From NCBI GenBank assembly GCA_002291955.1, contig DBBA01000213.1, positions 1-5,544 on the forward strand: a stretch of DNA of 5,544 bases, in the 5' to 3' direction. Position 1 is the stretch's first letter, and every line of letters begins with the position of its first letter. The notes beneath the pieces were generated by a model. The model was not told the DNA's origin. It searched no databases and saw only the letters and a program-made list of their open reading frames with translations. The stretch is from Rhodobacteraceae bacterium UBA996. Its GTDB lineage: Bacteria; Pseudomonadota; Alphaproteobacteria; Rhodobacterales; Rhodobacteraceae. Position numbers and translations under genes: made by a program. Below are positions 1 to 5,536 of the stretch, piece by piece.

Positions 1-1232
1 GCGCTGCCGCGGTTGATCGCCAGCGCGTCCTGCGCCAGCCGCGCGCCGCCTTCCACGTCGCCCTGCATCAGAAGCCGCATCTGGCTGACCAGCGCCAGGA
101 CCAGGCTGTTCCTCGGGTCCATCTCGATCGCGCGGGCGGCAAAGGCCTCGGCCTCGGCGGCCAGTACCTGCCAGTCCTGCCCGGTGCGTTCCACCGCCAT
201 GATCATCCGCAGGAAGCAGCGCCAGGCCCAGTGCACCGCGCGGGGGCGGATCCCCTCGGCCTGTTCGATCAGGCGGTCGGCGGCCAGCATGCGGGCCGCG
301 TCGAAGCTGAACATCTCGGTCAGGGCGCGCGACAGGACGACATCGGCCAGCCGGGTGGCATGGACGCCCGCCGGGTCCTGCGACAGCGCGGCCACGGCAT
401 GTTCGGCCGCCTCGTGCGCGAGCTTGTACAGTTCGGGGCTGTTGAGCAGATCCGATTCGGTCATCGGCACGGCGACGTGGCGTGTCCAGATCAGCCGGCG
501 GCGCAGGGTGTCGTTCAGGCGCAGCGTGAAGTAGCCCGTGCCGCCATGCGCCACGACCGAGGTCGTCAGGCCGAACACCGGCGCGCCGTCGGCAGGATCG
601 GCCGGCCCTTGGTCGCCGGTCTGGAACACGAAATCGGCGCTGTCGGACAGGTTGCGCACCACCTGGTCGCTGACGATCTCGGACAGGAGCGACTCGATCC
701 GGCTGCCTGCGACATCGTTGGTGATCGTCAGGACCGGCGCGGGCGGACCCAGGCGCACGGCCTTGGCGCTGCCCGCGATGGGCCAGCCCAGCGCCGCCGC
801 GGTCTCGGCCAGCCAGCGGTCGAAGGCGGGATCCCGCGGGTCGAGCCCCTCGAGCAGGTAGCGCCCCGGCTGCGGGGCGGCATCGGCGGCAAGGACATCG
901 GTGAGAAACGCCTCGGGCTGCAACCAGATGTCGCGCCGGTCGGCGTCGATCAGATCGCGCAGGTCCCCGAAGCTGCGGCGGATTTCCGTCAGCGCCTGGC
1001 GCAGGCTGGCGTTGGCCTGCTCGGCGTCGCGGGTGGACCACAGGGTGGCCTCGATCCAGCGCCGCGGGCGCGCCATGCCCGGTGTCAGCAGCAGGATCGC
1101 CAGAAGCGCGCGCGCCTTGGTGCCGCGCGGGGTCAGGTCGGCCCCGGCGCCGTCGGTCAGGCGAAAGGCCCCCTCGCAGGTGGCGCGAACGGGCAACTGG
1201 CCGCCAGGTGTCGGTTGTCCGGCAACGGTCAT
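1..1232 (-). CDS. SARP-like transcriptional regulator with TolB-N-like and TPR regions (3' end beyond window)
   Basis: Read on the minus strand from the ATG at 1232-1230, this frame is open without a stop to the window edge (410 complete codons), so the gene is truncated on the left. Residues about 15-112 look like a SARP/OmpR-type winged helix: TPRGTKARALLAILLL (34-49), then an IEATLW segment, then ASLRQALTEIRRSFG (75-89), the usual pattern of bacterial transcriptional activator domains. Residues about 166-283 resemble the TolB-N/adenylate-cyclase-associated domain found in CadC-like regulators (a TLRRRLIWTRHVAV strand followed by a helix with AHEAAEHAVAAL). Residues from about 290 on are Ala/Leu-rich paired helices of TPR type (AFAARAIEMDP). 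No signal peptide or membrane segment is visible, so it is probably a cytoplasmic DNA-binding protein whose ligand or partner is unknown. The ribosome site is modest: GAGGA at 1245-1249, 12 nt from the ATG. The next in-frame Met is residue 53, inside the DNA-binding domain, so 1232 is the best start. It is divergent from the PAP2 gene, which it may control (inference). Confidence 0.85.
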   Translation of the reverse strand, partial: MTVAGQPTPGGQLPVRATCEGAFRLTDGAGADLTPRGTKARALLAILLLTPGMARPRRWIEATLWSTRDAEQANASLRQALTEIRRSFGDLRDLIDADRRDIWLQPEAFLTDVLAADAAPQPGRYLLEGLDPRDPAFDRWLAETAAALGWPIAGSAKAVRLGPPAPVLTITNDVAGSRIESLLSEIVSDQVVRNLSDSADFVFQTGDQGPADPADGAPVFGLTTSVVAHGGTGYFTLRLNDTLRRRLIWTRHVAVPMTESDLLNSPELYKLAHEAAEHAVAALSQDPAGVHATRLADVVLSRALTEMFSFDAARMLAADRLIEQAEGIRPRAVHWAWRCFLRMIMAVERTGQDWQVLAAEAEAFAARAIEMDPRNSLVLALVSQMRLLMQGDVEGGARLAQDALAINRGS

Positions 1233-1252
1233 GGTGTGCGGCAATCCTCGTG

Positions 1253-1268
1253 GGACCGGCGGACCGGC
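1253..1268. repeat. 8-bp perfect tandem direct repeat upstream of the regulator
   Basis: GGACCGGC occurs twice back to back (1253-1260 and 1261-1268), just upstream of the regulator's Shine-Dalgarno-like GAGGA on the minus strand. It lies in the regulator's 5' leader or promoter region. It could be an operator half-site pair or a chance GC-rich duplication; no function can be assigned. No convincing -35/-10 pair for the regulator was found in 1233-1350. Confidence 0.35.
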
Positions 1269-1353
1269 CGGGCCTTTGGCGCACCATTCCACGCCCGACC
1301 GTGAATGTCGCGGAAAATGTTGCCGTAGCGGCAGCGGCACCGGGTCTGCCATG

Positions 1354-1382
1354 TTGACGGATCGCCCGTGCCGCCTGATTCT
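1354..1382 (+). promoter_or_regulatory. Putative sigma70-type promoter for the PAP2-family gene
   Basis: TTGACG (1354-1359, five of six matches to the -35 consensus) is followed after exactly 17 bp by GATTCT (1377-1382, three of six matches to the -10 consensus). The predicted transcription start is near 1389-1391, giving a leader of about 30 nt before the ATG at 1420. The good -35 and ideal spacing offset the weak -10. Its position supports starting the PAP2-family gene at 1420 rather than at the in-frame ATG at 1351, which would lie upstream of the transcription start. Confidence 0.45.
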
Positions 1383-1390
1383 CGGGCGCG

Positions 1391-1408
1391 GGGTGCATGG
1401 GGTGCACG
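1391..1408 (+). promoter_or_regulatory. 9-bp direct repeat and nested palindrome between promoter and start codon (possible operator or leader hairpin)
   Basis: Two adjacent 9-mers, GGGTGCATG (1391-1399) and GGGTGCACG (1400-1408), differ at one base. Within them GTGCA (1393-1397) and TGCAC (1403-1407) form a perfect inverted repeat around TGGGG. The element sits at the predicted transcription start and directly abuts the GGGGG Shine-Dalgarno-like tract (1408-1412) that lies 7 nt before the ATG. It could be an operator for the divergent regulator or a short RNA hairpin affecting translation. A third reading is that it is a remnant of the in-frame 9-bp coding repeat, since it would encode Val-His-Gly Val-His-Gly. 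Confidence 0.35.
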
Positions 1409-1419
1409 GGGGTTCTGAC

Positions 1420-2493
1420 ATGAGCATCGGACTGGCCGGACCGCATGGGCCACACGGCCCGCACGGGCCGCACGGGCCCCACGGACCGCACGGGCCCCAT
1501 GGTCCGCACGGACCGCACGGCGGGGCGGCCACGGCATCGCCCGCCGGTCTGATGACCTCGGCCGAGGGGATCCTGGGTGACTGGGACGGGTCGCACGGGC
1601 GCGTGCCGGTCCCCGACAAGGACGAGTGGCGCGCGTTCGAGCGGGTGGACGACTGGGTGAAGCTGGCCATCCTGGAGACGCACCTGTCGGACGTGCTGAC
1701 GGTGGCGCGGACCCACGGACCTGTCCCAGCGATCGTGATGCGGGGCGGGCCCGCGGTGGCGGTGGCCGCCCCCCCGGCGACCTATGTGCCGCAACTCGCC
1801 CACCTGCGCGCCTATGCCGACCTGCGCGCCGACCGGCTGGTCGAGATCGAGGGGCAGGTCACCGACCTGATCGTGTGGTTCAGCCAGATCGGCCAGCTGA
1901 CGCGGCCCGACCGCAAGTGGAGCCGCCTGTTCCTGACCGCGGTGCAGGAACTGGTGGCGACGCTGGTGATGAACGTGAAGCACCGGATCAACGCGCCGCG
2001 TCCGACCGACTATGCGGCGGGTGTGCTGCCGGTGATCCGCACGCCCACCCATTCCTCGCTGCCCTCGGGCCACGCGGCCGAGGCATTCGCGCTGGCGACC
2101 CTGATCGAGGGGCTGAGGCGCGGCGTGCCGCAGCCTGTCACCGACATGACCCCGGCCGACGTGACGGCAAGCCTGCCCCTGCGGCTGGCCGCGCGGATCG
2201 CCGAGAACCGGGTGGTCGCAGGGGTGCACTTTCCGGTGGACAGCGCGGCGGGGGCGGCGCTGGGAATCGGGGCGGCGGAAGCGGTGATGTGCGCCTGCGT
2301 GGGCGGTCCGATGCCCGTGCCGTCGCTCTGGACGTTCGAGGGCGATGCGCTGGGGGGCGAGGATTTCCTGCTGGCCACGCTGGCCGAGCGCGCGCCTGCC
2401 TTTGCCGTGACCCCGGGAGCTGCCGCAGCCCCGCCTGCGTCCAGCCTGCTGGCGACGCTCTGGGCCCTGTCCATGCCCGAGTGGCAGGTCTGA
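1420..2493 (+). CDS. PAP2-superfamily / vanadium-haloperoxidase-like protein with N-terminal (Pro-His-Gly)9 repeat
   Basis: This 357-residue protein carries the three signatures of the PAP2/vanadium haloperoxidase fold. They are K187-x6-R194-P195 (KHRINAPRP), P215-S216-G217-H218, and R264-x5-H270-x3-D274 (RVVAGVHFPVD). In this family Lys, both Arg and the first His bind phosphate or vanadate, and the second His is the nucleophile or vanadate ligand. The third motif begins NR instead of the usual SR. The context THSSLPSGHAAEAF and the lack of obvious transmembrane helices favour the soluble haloperoxidase-like/acid-phosphatase branch over membrane lipid phosphatases. The substrate cannot be told: phosphoester hydrolysis and halide oxidation are both possible. 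Residues 8-34 are nine Pro-His-Gly triplets. Residues about 50-185 are mostly helical with no recognised domain. No signal peptide is visible, so the location is presumably cytoplasmic. The ATG at 1420 is chosen because GGGGG (1408-1412) precedes it by 7 nt and a promoter lies upstream. In-frame alternatives are GTG 1393, GTG 1402 and ATG 1351. The gene is divergent from the regulator. Confidence 0.85.
   Translation: MSIGLAGPHGPHGPHGPHGPHGPHGPHGPHGPHGGAATASPAGLMTSAEGILGDWDGSHGRVPVPDKDEWRAFERVDDWVKLAILETHLSDVLTVARTHGPVPAIVMRGGPAVAVAAPPATYVPQLAHLRAYADLRADRLVEIEGQVTDLIVWFSQIGQLTRPDRKWSRLFLTAVQELVATLVMNVKHRINAPRPTDYAAGVLPVIRTPTHSSLPSGHAAEAFALATLIEGLRRGVPQPVTDMTPADVTASLPLRLAARIAENRVVAGVHFPVDSAAGAALGIGAAEAVMCACVGGPMPVPSLWTFEGDALGGEDFLLATLAERAPAFAVTPGAAAAPPASSLLATLWALSMPEWQV
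1441..1521 (+). repeat. Nine tandem 9-bp units encoding Pro-His-Gly
   Basis: Nine head-to-tail copies of a 9-mer with consensus CCGCACGGG encode (Pro-His-Gly)9, residues 8-34 of the PAP2-family protein. Compared with the consensus, ten codons differ and every difference is at a third position; all 54 first and second codon positions are identical. Together with the preceding Gly-Leu-Ala this reads as ten Gly-X-Y (collagen-type) triplets. The tract ends in PHGG, like the copper-binding start of the prion octarepeat, though that comparison is only an analogy. Confidence 0.95.
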
Positions 2494-2494
2494 T

Positions 2495-2518
2495 GGCGGG
2501 TCGGGTGGCGGGTCGGGT
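2495..2518. repeat. 12-bp tandem duplication just after the PAP2 stop codon
   Basis: GGCGGGTCGGGT is present twice in perfect tandem (2495-2506 and 2507-2518), followed by a degenerate third copy beginning GGCCGGTCTTGC. It starts one base after the TGA of the PAP2-family gene. This is most likely a replication-slippage duplication in the intergenic gap. It keeps a 23-codon frame open (ATG 2493 to TAG 2564), but I see no evidence that this frame is a gene. Confidence 0.6.
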
Positions 2519-2539
2519 GGCCGGTCTTGCGGCGGGCAT

Positions 2540-2590
2540 GGTCCCCCGTCCGCGCCTGCGCTAGGCTCTGGCCGTCGGGGGCAGGGGACC
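2540..2590 (+). other. Intergenic inverted repeats before the DUF2339 gene
   Basis: Two alternative pairings share the same 5' strand. CCCCCG (2543-2548) is complementary to CGGGGG (2576-2581) with a 27-nt loop, and GGTCCCC (2540-2546) is complementary to GGGGACC (2584-2590). The second ends right before the GGAG Shine-Dalgarno sequence (2591-2594). There is no T-run, so this is not a classical intrinsic terminator. It could be a weak read-through barrier or a leader structure next to the ribosome site, and chance pairing is common at this GC content. Confidence 0.25.
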
Positions 2591-2602
2591 GGAGCGCGCG
2601 GC

Positions 2603-5371
2603 GTGGCAGGGCTGGAAGGGCTGGCAGTTCTGGTCGGGCTCGCGCTGCTTGCGCTGCCGGTGGCCGTCATCTGGCTTCTGGTCGTCGTGACGGGGCTGCG
2701 CCGCCGGGTCGCGGCGCTCGAGGACCGGTTGGCAGACCGCGGGCCTGCGCGGGCGGCCGGTCCGGCGCCCGCAGCCGCAGCCGCCCCGTCGGGCGACCCT
2801 CGATCCCGCCCGGACGTCCCCGGTCTGCCGGATGCCAGCGCGGCCACGGAGGTTGCGGTCCCCGATCCGGCGGTCCCGGATGGCGCGTCCGACGTCCCGC
2901 AGCCGACCGCCGAGCCTGCAAACCCCTGGACGGCGGCCCGCGGTCGCCCGGTTGCGCCGACCGCCACGCCGAATGCCGACCTGCCTGCCGTGTCGTCCCG
3001 TCCCTCGATCCTCGCGCCGCTGGGGGCCTGGATCGCGGCGAACTGGGTCTATGCGGTGGCCGCGGCGTCCCTGATCGCGGCGGGGGTGTTCCTGCTGGAA
3101 TACGGCATCGACGAGGGGCTGTTGCCCCCCGCCGCCCGGGTGATCGCGGCCTTTGCCCTGGGCGCCGCGCTGGTGGCCGCGGGCGAGCGCATCCGCGGAA
3201 CGAAGGTCGGCGACGAGGAGGGCGCGACGGCGTTCCTGCCCTCGACCTTCTCGGGCGCGGGGCTGGTGGTGATGTTCGTGGCGCTGATCTCGGCCCGGGG
3301 GGTCTACGGGCTGATCGGCCCGGTCCCGACGCTGGCGGGGCTGGTGGGCGTGTCGGGCTTTGCGGTGTGGCTTGGCTGGCGGCACGGGCCGTTCCTGGCG
3401 GCGCTGGGGCTTCTGGGCGCCACCGCCGCGCCGTTCCTGACCCGGGGCAGCGCGGACAGTGCCGACTGGCTGTACGGCTGGTTCGGGATCGTGGCGCTGA
3501 CCGGACTGGCGGTGGATGCCGTGCGGCGCTGGGGCTGGGTGTCGGCGCTGGCGCTGGGCTGCGGCTATGGCGGGGCGGCGCTGCTTCTGGCCGCAGGCGG
3601 CGGGCTGGCGGGGGCGCTGTCGCTGTGGGCCGCGCTGCCCTTGCTGGCGGTGGCCGTGCCACGGGCCGAACTGGTGCCGACCCATCCCGGTCCGGCGCTG
3701 GTGGACGCCCTGCGCGCGCGGGTCTGGCCGAGTGTCCCGGTGATGCTTGCCGCTGCGGCGGTGGCGCTGTCGTCGGTCCTTCTCGTTCTTGCCATCCCCG
3801 ACGCCGGTCCTGCCGAGGGCTGGCTGGCGCTGGTGCTTCTGGCGGGGCTTGCCGCGGGGCTGATCCTCTGGACCCGCGCGGCGCCCGGCCTGTGGGACGC
3901 GGCGCTGGTGCCCGGCGCCGGGTTCGTGGCCGCGCTGGTTCTGGCGGGCGCGGGCGGGTCGGTGGTCGTGACCGATTTCCTGGCACGGGGTGCCATGGTC
4001 GCCGAACAAGGCCTGCCGTGGGATGCGACCATGGCCGTGGGGCTGGCGGCGCTCGTGTCGCTGGCGGCTGCTGTCCGCGCCCTGTCGGACGACACGCGGT
4101 CGCCGCTCTGGGCCGGGGCGGCGGCGGTGGTCGCGCCCGGGGCCATGGTGGCGATGGAACTGTTCTGGGCGCCCGCCGCGGTGATCGGACCCTGGCAGTG
4201 GGCGATCCACGCGCTGGTGCTGGCCGCGGGGTTCACCCTGCTGGCAGAGCGTCTTGCCCGAGCGGACGCCCCCGACCGGGGCCGTGCGGCGCTGGCGGTC
4301 CTCGCGGTGCTGTCGCTGCTCTCGCTCGCCCTGTTCCTGATCCTGACCAAGGCGCCCCTGACGCTGGCCCTGTCGGCGATGCTGGTGGCGGCCGTGGCGC
4401 TCGACCGGCGTCTCGGGATGCCGGGGCTTGCGCTCTTCGTGCAGGTGGGGGTGCCGGTGATCGGCTACCGCCTGCTGGTCGATCCGGGCCTGATCTGGGC
4501 CTACGAGGCGCCGTTGTTTCAGGTGGTGCTGGCGTACCTTGCCCCCGTCGCCGGGTGCCTGACCGCGCTCGCGCTTCTGCGCGGGGCGGATCGGCCGGTG
4601 TCTCGGGTGGTGCTGGAAACCGCGGTGGCAGGCTTTGCCGGGATCGCCGCGTCGGTGCTGATCTTTCGTGGACTGCTCGAAACCGTCAGCCCCTATGGCG
4701 CGCTGGGTCACTGGTCCCTGTCGCTCCAGGGCACGATCTGGCTGATTGTCGCGCTGGTGCAGGTGGCGCGGGGCATGCTGCCGGGGCCGCTGCGCTGGCT
4801 GCGGCGGGGACTGGCCGCCGTCGCGCTGGTGCTGGCGACCGCGTTCTACCTCGGCGGGCCGGTCGCGCTGTCGCCGCTGTGGTCGTGGGACCAGCCGGTT
4901 GCGGGTGTGATCGTGCTGAACACGCTGCTCATCGCCTATGCGATGCCTGCCGCGCTGATGCTGTGGGCCGCGCGGAACGCGCCGGGACTGGCTGACTGGG
5001 GCCGGGGCGCGCTGGCGGTGGTGGGAGGGGTGTTCGCGCTGGCTTGGGTCGGGCTGGCGATCCGGCACGCGTGGCAGGGGCCGGACCTGTCGCGCGCGGG
5101 CGTCGCGGATGGCGAGCTATACACCTACACCATCGCCCTGATCGCGCTGGGGGCAGGGCTGTTGTGGCAGGCGATCCGGGCACGGTCGGTGCTGCTGCGC
5201 CGCATCGCCATGACCGTGATCGGCCTGACGGCGGCCAAGGTGTTCCTGATCGACGCGGGCGGGCTGACCGGCCTCATGCGGGTGTTCGCGTTCCTGGCAC
5301 TCGGCCTGTCGCTGGCGGGGCTCGCGTGGCTCAACCGCTGGGCCGCCGAACGGGGCGGTTCCCGCGACTGA
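2603..5371 (+). CDS. DUF2339-family polytopic membrane protein
   Basis: This 922-residue protein has the architecture of the DUF2339 family of large predicted inner-membrane proteins, whose biochemical role is unknown. It opens with a hydrophobic segment (about residues 5-31, ending in WLLVVVTGL) and a short charged, coiled-coil-like stretch (RRRVAALEDRLADR). A Pro/Ala-rich linker follows to about residue 136. The conserved core begins at PLGAWIAANWVYAVAAASLI (139 on), followed by the family-typical LLEYGIDEGLLPP, with Y at 167. More than twenty hydrophobic segments can be counted by eye through the rest. The C-terminus YTIALIALGAGLLW...AAKVFLIDAGGLTGLMRVFAF, with K879, D884 and R893, matches the conserved end of the family. 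The length is normal and the gene appears intact. The start is GTG, supported by GGAG at 2591-2594 with 8-nt spacing; the first hydrophobic segment begins straight after it. The gene lies 109 nt after the PAP2-family gene on the same strand. No clear promoter is seen in the gap, so co-transcription is possible but unproven. Confidence 0.9.
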   Translation: MAGLEGLAVLVGLALLALPVAVIWLLVVVTGLRRRVAALEDRLADRGPARAAGPAPAAAAAPSGDPRSRPDVPGLPDASAATEVAVPDPAVPDGASDVPQPTAEPANPWTAARGRPVAPTATPNADLPAVSSRPSILAPLGAWIAANWVYAVAAASLIAAGVFLLEYGIDEGLLPPAARVIAAFALGAALVAAGERIRGTKVGDEEGATAFLPSTFSGAGLVVMFVALISARGVYGLIGPVPTLAGLVGVSGFAVWLGWRHGPFLAALGLLGATAAPFLTRGSADSADWLYGWFGIVALTGLAVDAVRRWGWVSALALGCGYGGAALLLAAGGGLAGALSLWAALPLLAVAVPRAELVPTHPGPALVDALRARVWPSVPVMLAAAAVALSSVLLVLAIPDAGPAEGWLALVLLAGLAAGLILWTRAAPGLWDAALVPGAGFVAALVLAGAGGSVVVTDFLARGAMVAEQGLPWDATMAVGLAALVSLAAAVRALSDDTRSPLWAGAAAVVAPGAMVAMELFWAPAAVIGPWQWAIHALVLAAGFTLLAERLARADAPDRGRAALAVLAVLSLLSLALFLILTKAPLTLALSAMLVAAVALDRRLGMPGLALFVQVGVPVIGYRLLVDPGLIWAYEAPLFQVVLAYLAPVAGCLTALALLRGADRPVSRVVLETAVAGFAGIAASVLIFRGLLETVSPYGALGHWSLSLQGTIWLIVALVQVARGMLPGPLRWLRRGLAAVALVLATAFYLGGPVALSPLWSWDQPVAGVIVLNTLLIAYAMPAALMLWAARNAPGLADWGRGALAVVGGVFALAWVGLAIRHAWQGPDLSRAGVADGELYTYTIALIALGAGLLWQAIRARSVLLRRIAMTVIGLTAAKVFLIDAGGLTGLMRVFAFLALGLSLAGLAWLNRWAAERGGSRD

Positions 5372-5377
5372 CGCCTC

Positions 5378-5406
5378 TCGACTTGCGGCGGCACCGGCCC
5401 TATACC
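5378..5406 (+). promoter_or_regulatory. Putative sigma70-type promoter near the right end
   Basis: TCGACT (5378-5383, four of six matches to the -35 consensus) and TATACC (5401-5406, TATA core) are separated by exactly 17 bp. The element lies 7 bp after the DUF2339 stop codon. A CTATAC-type -10 box followed by a GC-rich discriminator (CGCGCCCC) is a common look for strong promoters in high-GC alphaproteobacteria. The predicted start of transcription is at about 5412-5414, on or next to the ATG at 5414. The transcript would continue rightward out of the window, probably into a gene that starts past 5544. Confidence 0.5.
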
Positions 5407-5413
5407 GCGCCCC

Positions 5414-5461
5414 ATGTCGTGGGTTCGGATCATCGCCCGAATTAGCCGCCCGGCGCGCTGA
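5414..5461 (+). CDS. Possible leaderless 15-residue leader peptide (upstream ORF)
   Basis: The ATG at 5414 opens a 15-codon frame, MSWVRIIARISRPAR, ending at TGA 5459-5461. No Shine-Dalgarno sequence precedes it. However, the ATG lies 7 nt beyond the TATACC -10 box, where transcription should start, so it would be translated as a leaderless message. Four Arg and three Ile among 15 residues is suggestive of, but not diagnostic for, a regulatory leader peptide. The stop codon falls inside the loop of a predicted hairpin. I do not recognise a known leader peptide here. It may equally be a chance short ORF inside a 5' untranslated region. Confidence 0.25.
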   Translation: MSWVRIIARISRPAR

Positions 5462-5502
5462 CGCGTTGCCGGGCCTTCGGGCGTCTGCGGGGTCCGCGCG
5501 CC
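5448..5502 (+). promoter_or_regulatory. Chain of three overlapping hairpins, possible attenuator-like leader RNA
   Basis: Hairpin 1 has ten base pairs and a TTG bulge: 5448-5453 with 5469-5474 and 5454-5457 with 5462-5465, tetraloop CTGA. Hairpin 2 is short: GCC 5473-5475 and GGC 5480-5482 around a stable-type TTCG loop, sharing bases with hairpin 1. Hairpin 3 is GGCG 5480-5483 with CGCC 5499-5502 and GCGG 5487-5490 with CCGC 5494-5497, sharing bases with hairpin 2. The neighbouring structures are thus mutually exclusive, as in attenuators. No U-run follows hairpin 3, so any control would be Rho-dependent or translational. Chance pairing in GC-rich DNA is a real alternative. Confidence 0.3.
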
Positions 5503-5532
5503 GATCCGACCGTTCCCGACACCCCATCCGAC

Positions 5533-5536
5533 AGGA
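5533..5536 (+). promoter_or_regulatory. Possible Shine-Dalgarno AGGA of a gene starting beyond the right edge
   Basis: AGGA is followed by 8 nt to the end of the window. A start codon immediately after the last base would be at a normal spacing. Together with the upstream promoter this suggests a rightward gene beginning just past 5544, but the start codon itself is not visible. Apart from the short ORF and hairpins, no other gene is seen in 5372-5544. Confidence 0.3.

Noticed and set aside
231..1304. Long plus-strand ORF (357 codons) and an overlapping plus-strand frame at 13-534
   Set aside because: Both lie opposite the regulator, whose minus-strand frame gives recognisable winged-helix, TolB-N-like and TPR patterns. 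The plus-strand translations are Arg/Gln/Gly-rich with no family resemblance, as expected of GC-rich antisense frames.
901..1419. N-terminal extension of the PAP2 frame back to 901
   Set aside because: It overlaps the start of the minus-strand regulator by more than 300 bp, has low-complexity Arg/Ser-rich composition, and lies upstream of the predicted promoter. The ATG at 1420 has a better ribosome site.
1441..1521. Tandem repeats considered as a CRISPR array or an intergenic satellite
   Set aside because: The units are 9 bp, have no spacers and stay in frame within a coding sequence, encoding Pro-His-Gly throughout.
1626..2564. 312-codon plus-strand ORF overlapping the PAP2 gene in another frame
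   Set aside because: Its translation is Arg/Gly/Ala-rich shadow sequence, while the 1420 frame carries all three PAP2 motifs with correct spacing.
2539..2567. Weak promoter-like TGGTCC-N17-TAGGCT before the DUF2339 gene
   Set aside because: Only three of six matches at each box, which is expected by chance; not listed as a feature.
2561..5068. 835-codon antisense ORF across the DUF2339 gene, and the 822-codon plus-strand frame at 2527-4995
   Set aside because: Both are very long, but their composition (His/Gln/Arg-rich or Arg/Gly-rich, no hydrophobic core) is that of alternate frames of a GC-rich gene. The 2603 frame shows membrane helices and conserved DUF2339 segments end to end.
5424..5443. 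GGGTTCGGATC resembling a tRNA T-arm
   Set aside because: The flanking bases do not form the 5-bp T stem, and no anticodon or D arm can be placed upstream.
5469..5502. Intrinsic terminator for the DUF2339 gene
   Set aside because: Stems exist but no T-run follows, and a promoter-like element lies between the DUF2339 stop and these hairpins, so they more likely belong to the next transcript.
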